Below, one piece after another: positions 42,819 to 51,760 of a stretch of DNA of 64,000 bases; positions within the stretch are counted from its first letter, which is position 1, and each line of letters starts with the position of its first letter. The translations under genes and the position numbers were made by a program. The notes under the pieces were generated by a model that did no database searches, had not been told where the DNA came from, and was given only the letters and a program-made list of their open reading frames with translations. Origin of the DNA: Kribbella solani (lineage in GTDB: Bacteria; Actinomycetota; Actinomycetes; Propionibacteriales; Kribbellaceae); assembly GCF_014205295.1 (NCBI RefSeq), contig NZ_JACHNF010000001.1, forward strand, positions 7,316,001-7,380,000, written 5' to 3'.

Positions 42819-44345
42819 GTGGCTCGCCGTAGCGCTTCGTCTCCTTTCCCCAGCCTTCCGGTCGTGACCTGGCAGCCGGGTCTGCCGGTGCACGGGGCGC
42901 CCGCCTGGGTAGTCGTCCTCGACGCCGAGGGTGGCCTGCCGGCTGCCGCGAAGGAGGCCGGTGAGCGGCTCGGGGTGGACCTCGGCCGGCTGCTGGAGGC
43001 GCAGCTTGCGACCGGGTTCAGCCCGGCGGCGGGGGCCACGGTGGCGTACCCGCTGCTGACCGGTGAGGCGAGCGAGGTGGTCCTGGTCGGTGCCGGTGAC
43101 GGCAGCGCGAAGGACCTGCGACACGCCGGTGCGGCGATCGCGCGGTTCGGTCGCGGCAAGGACGAACTCACCACTGTCGTTGCTGAGGGCATCGATGACG
43201 CGGCGCTCCGGGCGTTCGCGGAGGGCGTGATCCTCGGCTCGTTCTCGTACACGCTGAAGACCGTCGACCCGGGCGAGCCCGCGGTCGGGCAGGTTGCCGT
43301 CACGGACGGCACCGACGGTACCGACGGGGCGCGGCAGCAGGTGCTGGACCGCGGCGTCGTGATCGGCCGGACCGGCTGGCTGGCGCGGCAGCTCGCGATC
43401 ACCCCGTCGAACGCGAAGGACCCGGCCTGGCTGGCCGCGCGGGCGACCGAGGTGGCCGCCGCGACCGGTCTGGAGGTGACGGTCTGGGACGAGAAGAAGC
43501 TCGCCGCCGACGGCTTCGGCGGCATCCTCGCGGTCGGCCGCGGCTCGACGCGTCCGCCGCGGTTCGTCCGGCTCGACTACGTACCGGCCGGCGCGACGAA
43601 GAACACGCCGTACGTGGTCCTGGTCGGCAAGGGCATCACGTACGACACCGGCGGCCTGTCGCTGAAGCCGCGCGAGGGCATGGTGTCGATGAAGCGTGAC
43701 ATGACCGGCGGTGGTTCGGTGATCGCCACCATGTCGGCGCTCCGCGAGCTCGGCGCGAACGTCCGCGTCACCGGCCTGGTCTGCGCCGCGGAGAACATGC
43801 CGTCGGGTACGGCGTACCGGCCGGATGACGTGATCCGGCACTTCGGCGGCCGGACCACCGAGGTGAAGAACACCGATGCCGAAGGACGGTTGGTCCTCGC
43901 GGACGGTCTGGCGTACGCCGTGCAGGAGCTGAAGCCGGATGTACTGGTCGACATCGCGACGCTGACCGGCGCGATCAAGGTGTCGCTCGGCGCGATGCTG
44001 TACGGCGGACTGTTCGCCACCGACGACGCGCTGGCGGACAACCTCGCGGACGCCGGCCGGGTGTCCGGTGAGGAACTGTGGCGGATGCCGCTGCCGGCCG
44101 AGTACGAGGATCTGATCTCGACCCCGATCGCCGACTCGGTGAACAGTTCGAAGGGCCCGGGTTCGATCACGGCCGCGCTGTTCCTGAAGGCGTTCGCCGG
44201 GGACATCCCGTGGGCGCACCTCGACCTGTCGTCGATCGCGGAATCGCCGGCCGACCGGTTCGAGTACTCGATCGGCGCGACCGGCGCCGGCGCCCGCCTC
44301 CTCACCACCTGGCTGACCTCCGAAACCCCAACCGCCGGCATCTGA
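42819..44345 (+). CDS. pepA: Leucyl aminopeptidase (M17)
   Basis: A 508-residue cytosolic dinuclear metallopeptidase that removes N-terminal residues. The M17 active-site motifs are present: VGKGITYDTGGLSLKPREGM, MKRDMTGGGSV and NTDAEGRLVLADGLAYA. Length is typical. GTG 42819 gives MARRSASSPFPSLP. It may salvage peptides or degrade mycothiol-derived Cys conjugates; this is inference. It converges with the following hydrolase gene. Confidence 0.94.
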   Translation: MARRSASSPFPSLPVVTWQPGLPVHGAPAWVVVLDAEGGLPAAAKEAGERLGVDLGRLLEAQLATGFSPAAGATVAYPLLTGEASEVVLVGAGDGSAKDLRHAGAAIARFGRGKDELTTVVAEGIDDAALRAFAEGVILGSFSYTLKTVDPGEPAVGQVAVTDGTDGTDGARQQVLDRGVVIGRTGWLARQLAITPSNAKDPAWLAARATEVAAATGLEVTVWDEKKLAADGFGGILAVGRGSTRPPRFVRLDYVPAGATKNTPYVVLVGKGITYDTGGLSLKPREGMVSMKRDMTGGGSVIATMSALRELGANVRVTGLVCAAENMPSGTAYRPDDVIRHFGGRTTEVKNTDAEGRLVLADGLAYAVQELKPDVLVDIATLTGAIKVSLGAMLYGGLFATDDALADNLADAGRVSGEELWRMPLPAEYEDLISTPIADSVNSSKGPGSITAALFLKAFAGDIPWAHLDLSSIAESPADRFEYSIGATGAGARLLTTWLTSETPTAGI

Positions 44346-44400
44346 CCCAGCCGCGAGAACCCGCGTCGACAGCCCGGCCGCGACGCGATCCGGTCGCGGG

Positions 44401-45399
44401 CTATCCGAGTCGCTCCCGGAGGAACTCGACGATCCGGTCGCGGGCCGGACGCGCCTGCGGGACCAGGCCGGGCAGGCTGAGGAACGCGTGTCCGGCCCGG
44501 TCGAACTCGTTCACCTGGACCGTCGTCCCGGCCGCCCGCAACCGCTCGGCGTACGCGCGTCCGTGATCGGCCACCGGGTCGAGCACCGGGATCACGAACA
44601 GCGTCGGCGGCAGCCCGTTCAGGTCGGCGTACAACGGTGACAGCTCGCGTGGATCGGTCCCGTCCGGCACGGCGACGTGGCGGAAGAAGTCGACGGCTTC
44701 ACGAGTCAGGTTCGGCGTGTCGGCGTACTCGCTCATCGACTGGTAGTCGAGTGCGGTCGAGGTCAGGTCGACGCACGGGTTGACGAGCACCTGCGCGCGT
44801 AGTGAGAGGCCGGCGTCCCGGGCACGGAGTACCGACAGCGCCGCGACCATCGAGCCGGCGCTCTCCCCGGCGAGCGCGATCCGCCCCGGGTCGATTCCCC
44901 ACTCGTCGGCATGACGTAGCACGTGCCGGTACACCTCCCAGCCGTCGTCGACCGCGGCCGCGAGCGGGGTGTCGTAGTCCATCAGCCGATGCTCGACGGA
45001 GACGACCACCGCGCGTACGCCGGCCGCGACGTGACTGTTGATCCAGTCGCACTGCACCGCGGTCCCGACGTAGCCGCCACCGTGTACGTGAACGACCAGT
45101 GGCAGCGTTGTCGATGCGTTGACCGGGCGGTACACCCGGACCCGGATCGTGCGGTCGGGGAGGCGTACGTCCTGCCAGCTGATCGAGGCGCCGCGGTGCG
45201 GGAAGCCGGTGGCGAGGCGAGCCGCCCGGGAATTCACGATGCGGTTCTGGGCCTGGCCGAACGCGATCAGCTCCGCGGGCGACATCGCGAAGAAGCCGGG
45301 TTCCTTGCGCAGCCCGTACAGCACCCGGATGCCGAGCGGCTGCCGGTGCTTGACGGCCGGCGCGCCGGCGCCCGGCCTGCTGGTGGCGGAGTGGGTCAT
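44401..45399 (-). CDS. HSL-type alpha/beta hydrolase (esterase/lipase family IV)
   Basis: A 332-residue enzyme. The oxyanion motif HVHGGGYVGTA, the nucleophile elbow LAGESAGSMVA, the acid in DPVADHGRAYAERL and the His in RAGHAFLSL form the full hormone-sensitive-lipase set. No signal peptide, so cytosolic. Acts on short acyl esters; natural substrate unknown. It is divergent from a TetR gene across a 30-bp inverted repeat, so it is likely that regulator's target. Confidence 0.88.
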   Translation of the reverse strand: MTHSATSRPGAGAPAVKHRQPLGIRVLYGLRKEPGFFAMSPAELIAFGQAQNRIVNSRAARLATGFPHRGASISWQDVRLPDRTIRVRVYRPVNASTTLPLVVHVHGGGYVGTAVQCDWINSHVAAGVRAVVVSVEHRLMDYDTPLAAAVDDGWEVYRHVLRHADEWGIDPGRIALAGESAGSMVAALSVLRARDAGLSLRAQVLVNPCVDLTSTALDYQSMSEYADTPNLTREAVDFFRHVAVPDGTDPRELSPLYADLNGLPPTLFVIPVLDPVADHGRAYAERLRAAGTTVQVNEFDRAGHAFLSLPGLVPQARPARDRIVEFLRERLG

Positions 45400-45419
45400 C
45401 GGGCACCGTCCTGAGTTTC

Positions 45420-45449
45420 GCTACCGTTAGTATCGATACCGACGGTAGC
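45420..45449. promoter_or_regulatory. TetR-type operator between hydrolase and TetR genes
   Basis: GCTACCGT (45420-45427) is mirrored by ACGGTAGC (45442-45449), and the centre GTATCGATAC (45430-45439) is itself a perfect palindrome: 13 of 15 pairs in 30 bp. It lies where the -35 region of the TetR promoter would be. Confidence 0.7.
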
Positions 45450-45458
45450 ATAACTGGG

Positions 45459-45470
45459 TAGGATGCGGCC
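45459..45470 (+). promoter_or_regulatory. -10 box of a leaderless TetR transcript
   Basis: TAGGAT at 45459-45464 lies exactly 6 nt before ATG 45471, 9 nt from the end of the 30-bp dyad. Confidence 0.6.
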
Positions 45471-46028
45471 ATGACTTCCGCGAGCAGTTCGGCCCGGCCC
45501 GGGCGGCCCCGGTCCAGCGTCGACGCGGAGGTGTTCGCGGCGACCCTGCGGACGATCGACGAGCTCGGGTACACGCGGGCGACCGTCGACCGGATCGCCG
45601 CCGCGGCCGGGATCGCGAAGACGACGATCTACCGGCGCTGGCCGTCCAAGGGGGCGCTGGTGACCGCCTGCCTGGTGGACACGTTCGGCTCGTTGCCGCT
45701 GACCGGGGCCAGCCGGTCCGGCGATCTGGCGACCGCGATCCGGTACGGCGCCGCGAAGATCGGCGAGCCCGGGGTCGCCGCCGCGTTCGCCGGGGTGTTC
45801 ACCGACGCGATCGGCGACCCGGCGCTCCGCGAACTGCTCGCCGGGCAGTTGCAGGAGCCGTACCGAGTCGCACTGCACGATGCGCTCGGCGAGCCGGATC
45901 AGCGGATCCTGTTCCTGATCGACGTGGTGATCGGCACGCTGCTGCACCGGATGGGGATGACCGGCGAGCCGATGGTCGACGCGGACGTCGATGCGCTGAT
46001 CAACATGCTCCAACGTGAACTCGGCTGA
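45471..46028 (+). CDS. TetR-family transcriptional regulator
   Basis: A 185-residue repressor. The N-terminal helix-turn-helix is GYTRATVDRIAAAAGIAKTT, then IYRRWPSKGALV, with a C-terminal ligand domain (TetR_C_11-like outline). It likely represses itself and the divergent HSL-type hydrolase through the dyad at 45420-45449. The ligand is unknown. Confidence 0.9.
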   Translation: MTSASSSARPGRPRSSVDAEVFAATLRTIDELGYTRATVDRIAAAAGIAKTTIYRRWPSKGALVTACLVDTFGSLPLTGASRSGDLATAIRYGAAKIGEPGVAAAFAGVFTDAIGDPALRELLAGQLQEPYRVALHDALGEPDQRILFLIDVVIGTLLHRMGMTGEPMVDADVDALINMLQRELG

Positions 46029-46039
46029 TCAACGGAACA

Positions 46040-46073
46040 TTTCCGGCAGTTATCGGCAGAAAAGTTCCGGAAA
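46040..46073. terminator. Hairpin between TetR and aldo/keto reductase genes
   Basis: TTTCCGG (46040-46046) pairs with CCGGAAA (46067-46073) with a 20-nt loop, between convergent genes. It is a plausible bidirectional terminator. Confidence 0.5.
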
Positions 46074-46074
46074 G

Positions 46075-46932
46075 TCAGACGGCGTCGAGTTCGGTGATCG
46101 CGTCGGCGGGCAGGGTCAGGTCGCGGGCGGCGAGGTTCTCGCGAAGGTGGGTCAGCGATGACGTACCCGGGATGACGACGCTGGTCGTGGAGCGTTGCAG
46201 CAGCCAGGCCAGGGCGACCTGGTACGGGGTGGCGTCCAGCCGGGCGGCGACCTTCGTCAGCGTCTCGGACTGCAAGGGGGTGAAACCGCCGAGCGGGAAG
46301 AACGAGGCGAAGGCCAGGTTGTGTTCCGCGGCGTAGTCGACCACGTCGTCGTCTTCGCGGTTGACCAGGTTGTACAGGTTCTGGATCGTGACGATCGGCG
46401 CGATCGCCTGTGCCTCGCGGATCTGGGTGATCGTCACGCCGCTCAGGCCGAGATGCTTGATCAGGCCTTGCTGCTGCAGCTCGACCAGGGTGCTGAACGG
46501 CTCCGCGATCGACTCGTCGTTGTGCCCGGCATGCGCGCTCGAACGCAGGTTGACGACATCCAGGACGTCCAGGCCGAGGCGGTCCAGGTTGCCGTGTACC
46601 TGCTGCCGCAGCTCGTCCGGTGCCAGCGCCGGAATCCACGACGCGTCGTCGCCGCGCCGGGCGCCGACCTTGGTGACCAGGTGCAGCTCGGCCGGGTACG
46701 GGTGCAGGGCCTCCTTGATCAGCTCGTTGACCACCTCCGGTCCGTAGAAATCGCTGGTGTCGATGTGTGTCACGCCGAGGTCGACTGCTGCCCGAAGGAC
46801 CGCGATCGCCTGTGCGCGGTCCTTCGGTGGGCCGAAGACTCCGGGTCCGGCCAGTTGCATGGCGCCGTACCCCATCCGGGTCAGCGTGAGATCTTCGGCG
46901 AGGGTGATGGTCGGGTTCGTCATACCCATCAC
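46075..46932 (-). CDS. Aldo/keto reductase
   Basis: A 285-residue NADPH-dependent oxidoreductase. THIDTSDFYGPEVVNELIKE holds the catalytic Asp and Tyr, LHLVTKVGARRG the Lys; the closing VIPGTSSLTHLRENLAA binds NADPH. Substrate unknown. The start is uncertain: ATG 46932, 46929 and 46923 (TNPTITLAED) are in frame. Confidence 0.9.
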   Translation of the reverse strand: MMGMTNPTITLAEDLTLTRMGYGAMQLAGPGVFGPPKDRAQAIAVLRAAVDLGVTHIDTSDFYGPEVVNELIKEALHPYPAELHLVTKVGARRGDDASWIPALAPDELRQQVHGNLDRLGLDVLDVVNLRSSAHAGHNDESIAEPFSTLVELQQQGLIKHLGLSGVTITQIREAQAIAPIVTIQNLYNLVNREDDDVVDYAAEHNLAFASFFPLGGFTPLQSETLTKVAARLDATPYQVALAWLLQRSTTSVVIPGTSSLTHLRENLAARDLTLPADAITELDAV

Positions 46933-47018
46933 TCTTCGCTCACCGCCCGCCGTTAGGCAGTGCCCGGCCGATCCTGGTACTGCCAGAACCTAGGCTCGGC
47001 GCAGGTGCTGCCGACGAC

Positions 47019-48257
47019 CTAGGCCCGCCGTGCGTACGCCCGGATGATCTCCGGGTACGCCGCGAACGCCGTCCCCGCGTGATCGACCGGACCCATCGAG
47101 TGGACCGTCACCTCCGCGCCACGGGAGCGTAGCGAGGCCGCGCAGACGTCGGCGTTGGCCGCGACCACGTCGGTGTCCTTGGTACCGCTGTACAGGTGCA
47201 CCGGCACCCGCGGTGTCCAGTCCCGGCAGATCTGGTCGGCGGACTGGATCGCCCGCAGGAACCGTCCCTCCGGGTGCTTCAGCCGCTGGAGGAACGCCGG
47301 CGTGAACAACTTCTCCGGCGAGTCCGGCAACCCGGCAACGATCTCCTGATCGGTGTGCGACCCGTCGAACAACCCCTCGACAGTCGACGCGTACGGTGCC
47401 TGGAACGCCTCGCGCGGATCGTCGTACATCCCGACGGTCCGGTCCCACGCCGTCACCAGGTACGCCAGGTAGAACGACGCGGTCGGTGCCAGCAACCGCC
47501 CGTCGAAGGCGGCCGGCAGCTCGGTGCGGAGCAGATCGTACGGCCCCGCGACCGCGCGAATCTCGCCGAGCCGGAACGGACCGACCTCGCCCCGGCTGAG
47601 CGCCCGCCCAAAAGCAACCGACGCCCGGCCGCCCTGCGAGAACCCGGTGACGAGCACATCACGCTTCAGCACGACACCGTGCCGCGCCGCGAACGTCCGC
47701 GCCGCCAGCAGCAGATCGGCCGACGCCGTGGTCTCGGTCTTGGTGTCGACGTACGGATGCTGCCCCGGCCCGAGCCCAAGCCCGAGGTAGTCCGGCGCGA
47801 CCCCGACCAGCCCCTGCCCCGCGAACAACGCCGTGACCAGCCCATCGGTCGACGCCGGATCCACGGACGCGGCGGCCGCCTTGGTCGGGTTGGTACCGTG
47901 CAGGTACTCCACGACCGTCAGCGCGCCGCGGCGCCCGTTCGGGAGCACGATGATCCCGCTGGCGGTCGTCGGCCGGTTGTCGTGGTCGATCGTCCGGTAG
48001 ACCACGCGGTACGCGGTCACGCCGTACGCCGACTTCGGCGCGCCTGGGAAGTCGGTGGCGGCCGCGTCCAGTTGGGCCGCGCTCAGCTGCGCGATCGGCA
48101 CCGCCGACACCAGCGCGCCACGTGGCGCGTGCACCCGGGAGACGGCGGCTTCGGACAGCGACGGCTGATCGACGGCGCCGAACGCCGACAGCGGGAAGGT
48201 GAGCAGGGCAGCGGTCGCGAGCGTGGCGGCGACGGTCTTGGTCAGGCGAGAAGTCAT
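47019..48257 (-). CDS. Secreted lipase-family protein
   Basis: A 412-residue exported alpha/beta hydrolase of the secretory (LIP) lipase family. A signal peptide (TSRLTKTVAATLATAALLTF) is followed by the mature domain with GVAPDYLGLGLGPGQHPYVD, nucleophile VTGFSQGGRASVAFG, and probable acid and His in VPVHLYSGTKDTDVVAA and MGPVDHAGTAF. It should cleave acyl esters outside the cell. ATG 48257 gives the best signal peptide; further in-frame starts lie upstream. Confidence 0.85.
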   Translation of the reverse strand: MTSRLTKTVAATLATAALLTFPLSAFGAVDQPSLSEAAVSRVHAPRGALVSAVPIAQLSAAQLDAAATDFPGAPKSAYGVTAYRVVYRTIDHDNRPTTASGIIVLPNGRRGALTVVEYLHGTNPTKAAAASVDPASTDGLVTALFAGQGLVGVAPDYLGLGLGPGQHPYVDTKTETTASADLLLAARTFAARHGVVLKRDVLVTGFSQGGRASVAFGRALSRGEVGPFRLGEIRAVAGPYDLLRTELPAAFDGRLLAPTASFYLAYLVTAWDRTVGMYDDPREAFQAPYASTVEGLFDGSHTDQEIVAGLPDSPEKLFTPAFLQRLKHPEGRFLRAIQSADQICRDWTPRVPVHLYSGTKDTDVVAANADVCAASLRSRGAEVTVHSMGPVDHAGTAFAAYPEIIRAYARRA

Positions 48258-48344
48258 ACCCCAACCCAACCTCCGCGCGAACCCGGACAACATGGTGTGA
48301 CCCCCCGGGACCCAGGTGGGGTTTTCCCTACCAGCCAAAGAAGT

Positions 48345-49976
48345 ATGACAACGAACCTGGCGCCCCGGCCCGTAGTTACAGGTGTGACCGATCGACCGCA
48401 CGTGGTGGCTCTCGTGGCCAACAACGTCATCAACGACAGCAGAGTTCTGAAGGAAGCGGCGGTACTCGCCGACGCCGGCCTGCGGGTAACCGTGCTCGGC
48501 GTCTCGCTCGACGAGCACACCTCCGTCGACCGGCTGGAGAGCGGCGCGGTGATGGTCCGGCTACCCGGGACGTTCACCTTCCGCGACGGCCGGCGCCGCC
48601 GCCGGCAGCGGCGCCGGGACTGGCGGCTGCCGCTGCTCGGAGGCCACATCCCCGGTGAACTGGTCGTCCGCAAAGCACTTCTGGAGGCCCGCCGCGCCGA
48701 GCTGAACGTCGGGGCCGGCCGCGGCCCCCGCCTGCTCGGGCATCGAGCCAGGCAGCTCGTCTTCGCCGGAGCGCGCGCCCGCGGCCTGCTGATCCGGCAC
48801 CAGAACCGCGCCTTCAAACTCGGCTGGCGAGTCTGGGACGGCGTGGTCGCGCGGACGCCGTGGGCCGTCAGCTGGCCCGGTACGGTGCCCGAGGCGTACG
48901 ACTACGAGACCATCTTCGGCCCGGTCATCGACCGGCTCGATCCGGATGTCATCCACGCGCACGACATGCACACGATCGGCGTGGCGGTCCGCGCCGCCGC
49001 ACGATCCGCCCGGGCGGTGCCGGCCATCCTGGGCCCGAGGGTGGTCAAGGTGGTCTATGACGCGCACGAGTACGTGCCCGGGATCGCGCGGTACGGCGCG
49101 CGTACGCCCCGGTTCATCGCTGCCTGGGCGCGGCACGAGCGGGACTACCTTCCGGTCGTGGACCGGGTCGTCACGGTCAGCCCGGCGATCGCCGAACGGC
49201 TCCGGCGGGAACACGCCCTCGACCGGTTACCGGACGTCATCCTCAACACACCCGACCTCCCCGAACCGAACCTCCCCGAATCGCGCGTGCCCGGACCGGA
49301 CCGGCTCGGCGTCACGGTTCCGGTCGGTGCCGACATCCGGGGCCGGATCGGGCTGCCGGCCGGGGTTCCGCTGATCGTGTACAGCGGCGGCATCACGGTC
49401 GTACGCGGGATCGACACCGCGATCAGGGCGTTGCCGAAACTGCCCGGCGTACACCTCGCGGTGGTTGCCGTCCCGTCGCCGGATCTCCCGGGTGTGGACG
49501 TACTACGGAAGCTCGCCGCCGACGTCGGCGTGACCGAGCGCGTGCACTTCCTGCATCCGGTCGGCCCACGCGAGGTGACCGCGTTCCTGCGTACGGCGGA
49601 TGCCGGCATCATCCCGATGTTGCGCGCGCCGAACCATGAGATGGCGTTACCGAACAAGCTCTTCGAGTACAGCCTGGGCGGTCTGCCCGTGCTGGTGAGT
49701 GACATGGCCAGCTTGCGTGAGTTCGTCACCCGTACCGGAATCGGGGAGGTGTTCGCGGCCGGTGACAGCGCCGACTTCGCGGCCAAGTGCACGGTGTTGC
49801 TGGGTCAGCTCGACAGCTACCGGCTCACTGACCCGGCGTTCCGTGAAGAGGCAGCGTGGAGCGGACAGGCCGCGCGGCTCCGGAGCGTGTACGCAGACCT
49901 GCTCGACCGGGACGTCAAGAAGGGACAGGGAGGAGCGGGATCGGATGACTACAAGCTGGTCAGGAGGCTCTTGTAG
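48345..49976 (+). CDS. GT4-type glycosyltransferase
   Basis: A 543-residue enzyme of GT-B fold. The N-terminal acceptor lobe starts VVALVANNVINDSRVLKEAA; an Arg-rich insert (DGRRRRRQRRRDWR) at about 80-93 is unusual. The donor lobe has VYSGGITVVRGIDTAIRAL and the ExxxxxE motif in KLFEYSLGGLPVLVS. Acceptor and donor are unknown; a polysaccharide or glycolipid role fits. ATG 48345 is taken; GTG 48384 (TDRPHVVAL) is a possible start. Its end overlaps glgM by 28 nt. Confidence 0.85.
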   Translation: MTTNLAPRPVVTGVTDRPHVVALVANNVINDSRVLKEAAVLADAGLRVTVLGVSLDEHTSVDRLESGAVMVRLPGTFTFRDGRRRRRQRRRDWRLPLLGGHIPGELVVRKALLEARRAELNVGAGRGPRLLGHRARQLVFAGARARGLLIRHQNRAFKLGWRVWDGVVARTPWAVSWPGTVPEAYDYETIFGPVIDRLDPDVIHAHDMHTIGVAVRAAARSARAVPAILGPRVVKVVYDAHEYVPGIARYGARTPRFIAAWARHERDYLPVVDRVVTVSPAIAERLRREHALDRLPDVILNTPDLPEPNLPESRVPGPDRLGVTVPVGADIRGRIGLPAGVPLIVYSGGITVVRGIDTAIRALPKLPGVHLAVVAVPSPDLPGVDVLRKLAADVGVTERVHFLHPVGPREVTAFLRTADAGIIPMLRAPNHEMALPNKLFEYSLGGLPVLVSDMASLREFVTRTGIGEVFAAGDSADFAAKCTVLLGQLDSYRLTDPAFREEAAWSGQAARLRSVYADLLDRDVKKGQGGAGSDDYKLVRRLL

Positions 49977-51112
49977 AGCTCGACCGTCTGATGCGCGACC
50001 GCGTCCCAGCCGAACTGCGTCACTGCACGCTCGCGCCCGGCCTTACCCATCGCCTCCGCCTTCGCCGGATCGTCGACCAGCGCGTTGATCCCGTCGGCGA
50101 GCTCGCGTTCGAACATGTCTGGGTCGTTCTCGTCGTACCGAACCAGTGTGCCCGTGACGCCGTCGTCCACGACCTCGGGAATGCCACCGACCGCGCTCGC
50201 GACGACGGCGGTCTCGCAGGCCATCGCCTCCAGGTTCACGATCCCGAGCGGCTCGTAGATCGACGGGCAGCAGAACGCCAGCGCGTGCGTCAGCACCTGG
50301 CGCACCTGCTCCCGCGGCAGCATCTCCGACACCACGAACACACCGTCGCGGGCCGCCTTGAGGTCGTCGATCAGCGCGTCCGTCTCGGCCTTCAGCTCGA
50401 CCGTGTCGGCCGCGCCCGCCAGCAGGACAAGCTGCACCGACGGGTCGAGACGCAGCCCGGCGCGGAGCAGGTGCGGTACGCCCTTCTGCCGCGTGATCCG
50501 GCCGACGAACGTGACGTACGGCCGGTTCAGGTCGACGCCGAGCCGTTCGAGGACCTGGGTCGACGGGTCCGGGTGGTAGAAGTCCGCGTCGATGCCGTTC
50601 GAAATCACATGGACGCGCGCCGGGTCGACCGACGGGTAGCAGTCGAGGACGTCGGTACGCATCCCGCGGCTCACCGCGACGACCGCGTCCGCCGCCTCGT
50701 ACGCGGTCCGCTCGGCCCAGCTGGACAGCCGGTACCCGCCGCCGAGCTGCTCGGCCTTCCACGGGCGCCGCGGCTCCAGCGAGTGCGCGGTCACCACGTG
50801 CGGCACGTCGTACAGCAGCTTGGCCCAGTGGCCGGCCATGTTCGCGTACCAGGTATGCGAATGCACCAGCTCGGAGTTGCCGACCGCGGCCGTCATGGTC
50901 AGGTCGGTGGACAGGATCCGCAGCGCCGCGTTCGCGTTCGGGAGCCGGGGGTCGTCCTCGGAGTGCGCGGTCGCGCCTTGCCGGGGCTCACCCATGCAGT
51001 GCACGTCGACGTCTACCAGCCGGCGTAACTCGCGGACCAGGAAGTCGACATGCACCCCCGCCCCGCCGTACACGTCCGGTGGGAACTCTCGCGTCAGGAT
51101 GGCGACCTTCAT
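49949..51112 (-). CDS. glgM: Actinobacterial GlgA-type alpha-maltose-1-phosphate synthase
   Basis: A 387-residue GT4 enzyme. KVAILTREFPPDVYGGAGVH, HSHTWYANMAGHW and TAHSLEPRRPWK are the motifs of the Rv1212c-type protein once called GlgA, now GlgM, which makes maltose 1-phosphate from ADP-glucose and glucose 1-phosphate. The donor lobe has FVGRITRQKGV and CPSIYEPLGIVNLEAMAC. It works with GlgC, encoded 650 nt away on the other strand. Confidence 0.9.
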   Translation of the reverse strand: MKVAILTREFPPDVYGGAGVHVDFLVRELRRLVDVDVHCMGEPRQGATAHSEDDPRLPNANAALRILSTDLTMTAAVGNSELVHSHTWYANMAGHWAKLLYDVPHVVTAHSLEPRRPWKAEQLGGGYRLSSWAERTAYEAADAVVAVSRGMRTDVLDCYPSVDPARVHVISNGIDADFYHPDPSTQVLERLGVDLNRPYVTFVGRITRQKGVPHLLRAGLRLDPSVQLVLLAGAADTVELKAETDALIDDLKAARDGVFVVSEMLPREQVRQVLTHALAFCCPSIYEPLGIVNLEAMACETAVVASAVGGIPEVVDDGVTGTLVRYDENDPDMFERELADGINALVDDPAKAEAMGKAGRERAVTQFGWDAVAHQTVELYKSLLTSL

Positions 51113-51150
51113 AAGCTCCGACTGTAAGCCATCGCACCCCCTTCAGGGCA

Positions 51151-51696
51151 TCAGGCGACCTCCGTCGGTACCCAGAAGCGCAGCTTTCCGTGACGCTCGT
51201 CCTCCAGCTCGCCGCCGGCCGCCTCGATCACCTTGCGGGACCCGGCATTGTCCACATCGCAGGTGACCAGCGCGGGCTCGATGCCGAGCGCGGCCGCGAT
51301 CGGCAGGGACTGGGCCAGCATCCGGGTCGCGTGGCCCTGCCGGCGCGCCGACGGGCGGACGAAGTACCCGATGTGGCCGGCCACCTCGAGCAGCGGCGGG
51401 GTCAGGTAGTGCCGGATCGAGAGCCGGCCGAGGAACTCGACGCCGTCGACGAACCACAGCACGGTCTGGTGCACGATGCCGGGCGGCAGTACGGTCGCCG
51501 GCTCGGCCTCGCCCTTGATCGCCTCCACCAGCTGGTGGAACTCGGCGGGGTCCGCCGCCCGCTCCCGGCTCCACAGCTCGTCGTCCCCGGCGATCGACTT
51601 CGGTCCCAGCCAGTGGACTTCCTCGGGTGCCAACTCGTCCCAGGCCGCGAGGAACGAACGGTGAACGGCAACAGTCGGAACGACGAGGATCGGCAT
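51151..51696 (-). CDS. GNAT-family acetyltransferase
   Basis: A 181-residue GNAT protein. GHIGYFVRPSARRQGHATRM is the beta4-alpha3 acetyl-CoA loop (RRxGxA variant), and CDVDNAGSRKVIEAAGG the motif-B region. Substrate is unknown; the N-terminal half resembles other proteins acting on amino groups. It stands between glgM and glgC and is divergent from glgC by 64 nt. Confidence 0.85.
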   Translation of the reverse strand: MPILVVPTVAVHRSFLAAWDELAPEEVHWLGPKSIAGDDELWSRERAADPAEFHQLVEAIKGEAEPATVLPPGIVHQTVLWFVDGVEFLGRLSIRHYLTPPLLEVAGHIGYFVRPSARRQGHATRMLAQSLPIAAALGIEPALVTCDVDNAGSRKVIEAAGGELEDERHGKLRFWVPTEVA

Positions 51697-51748
51697 CTTT
51701 ACAGTGTTACGACACCCGCAACCGCTTATGCACGCGCCCGTCCGGGAT

Positions 51749-51760
51749 TAGGGTGCCGTC
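51749..51760 (+). promoter_or_regulatory. -10 box of a leaderless glgC transcript
   Basis: TAGGGT at 51749-51754 lies exactly 6 nt before ATG 51761. By the overlaps downstream it should also transcribe kynU, kmo and the aldehyde dehydrogenase gene. Confidence 0.6.

Noticed and set aside
47196-48344. 926-residue form of the GT4 protein starting at 47196
   Set aside because: The first 380 codons are the complement of the lipase gene and have shadow composition; the enzyme starts near 48345.
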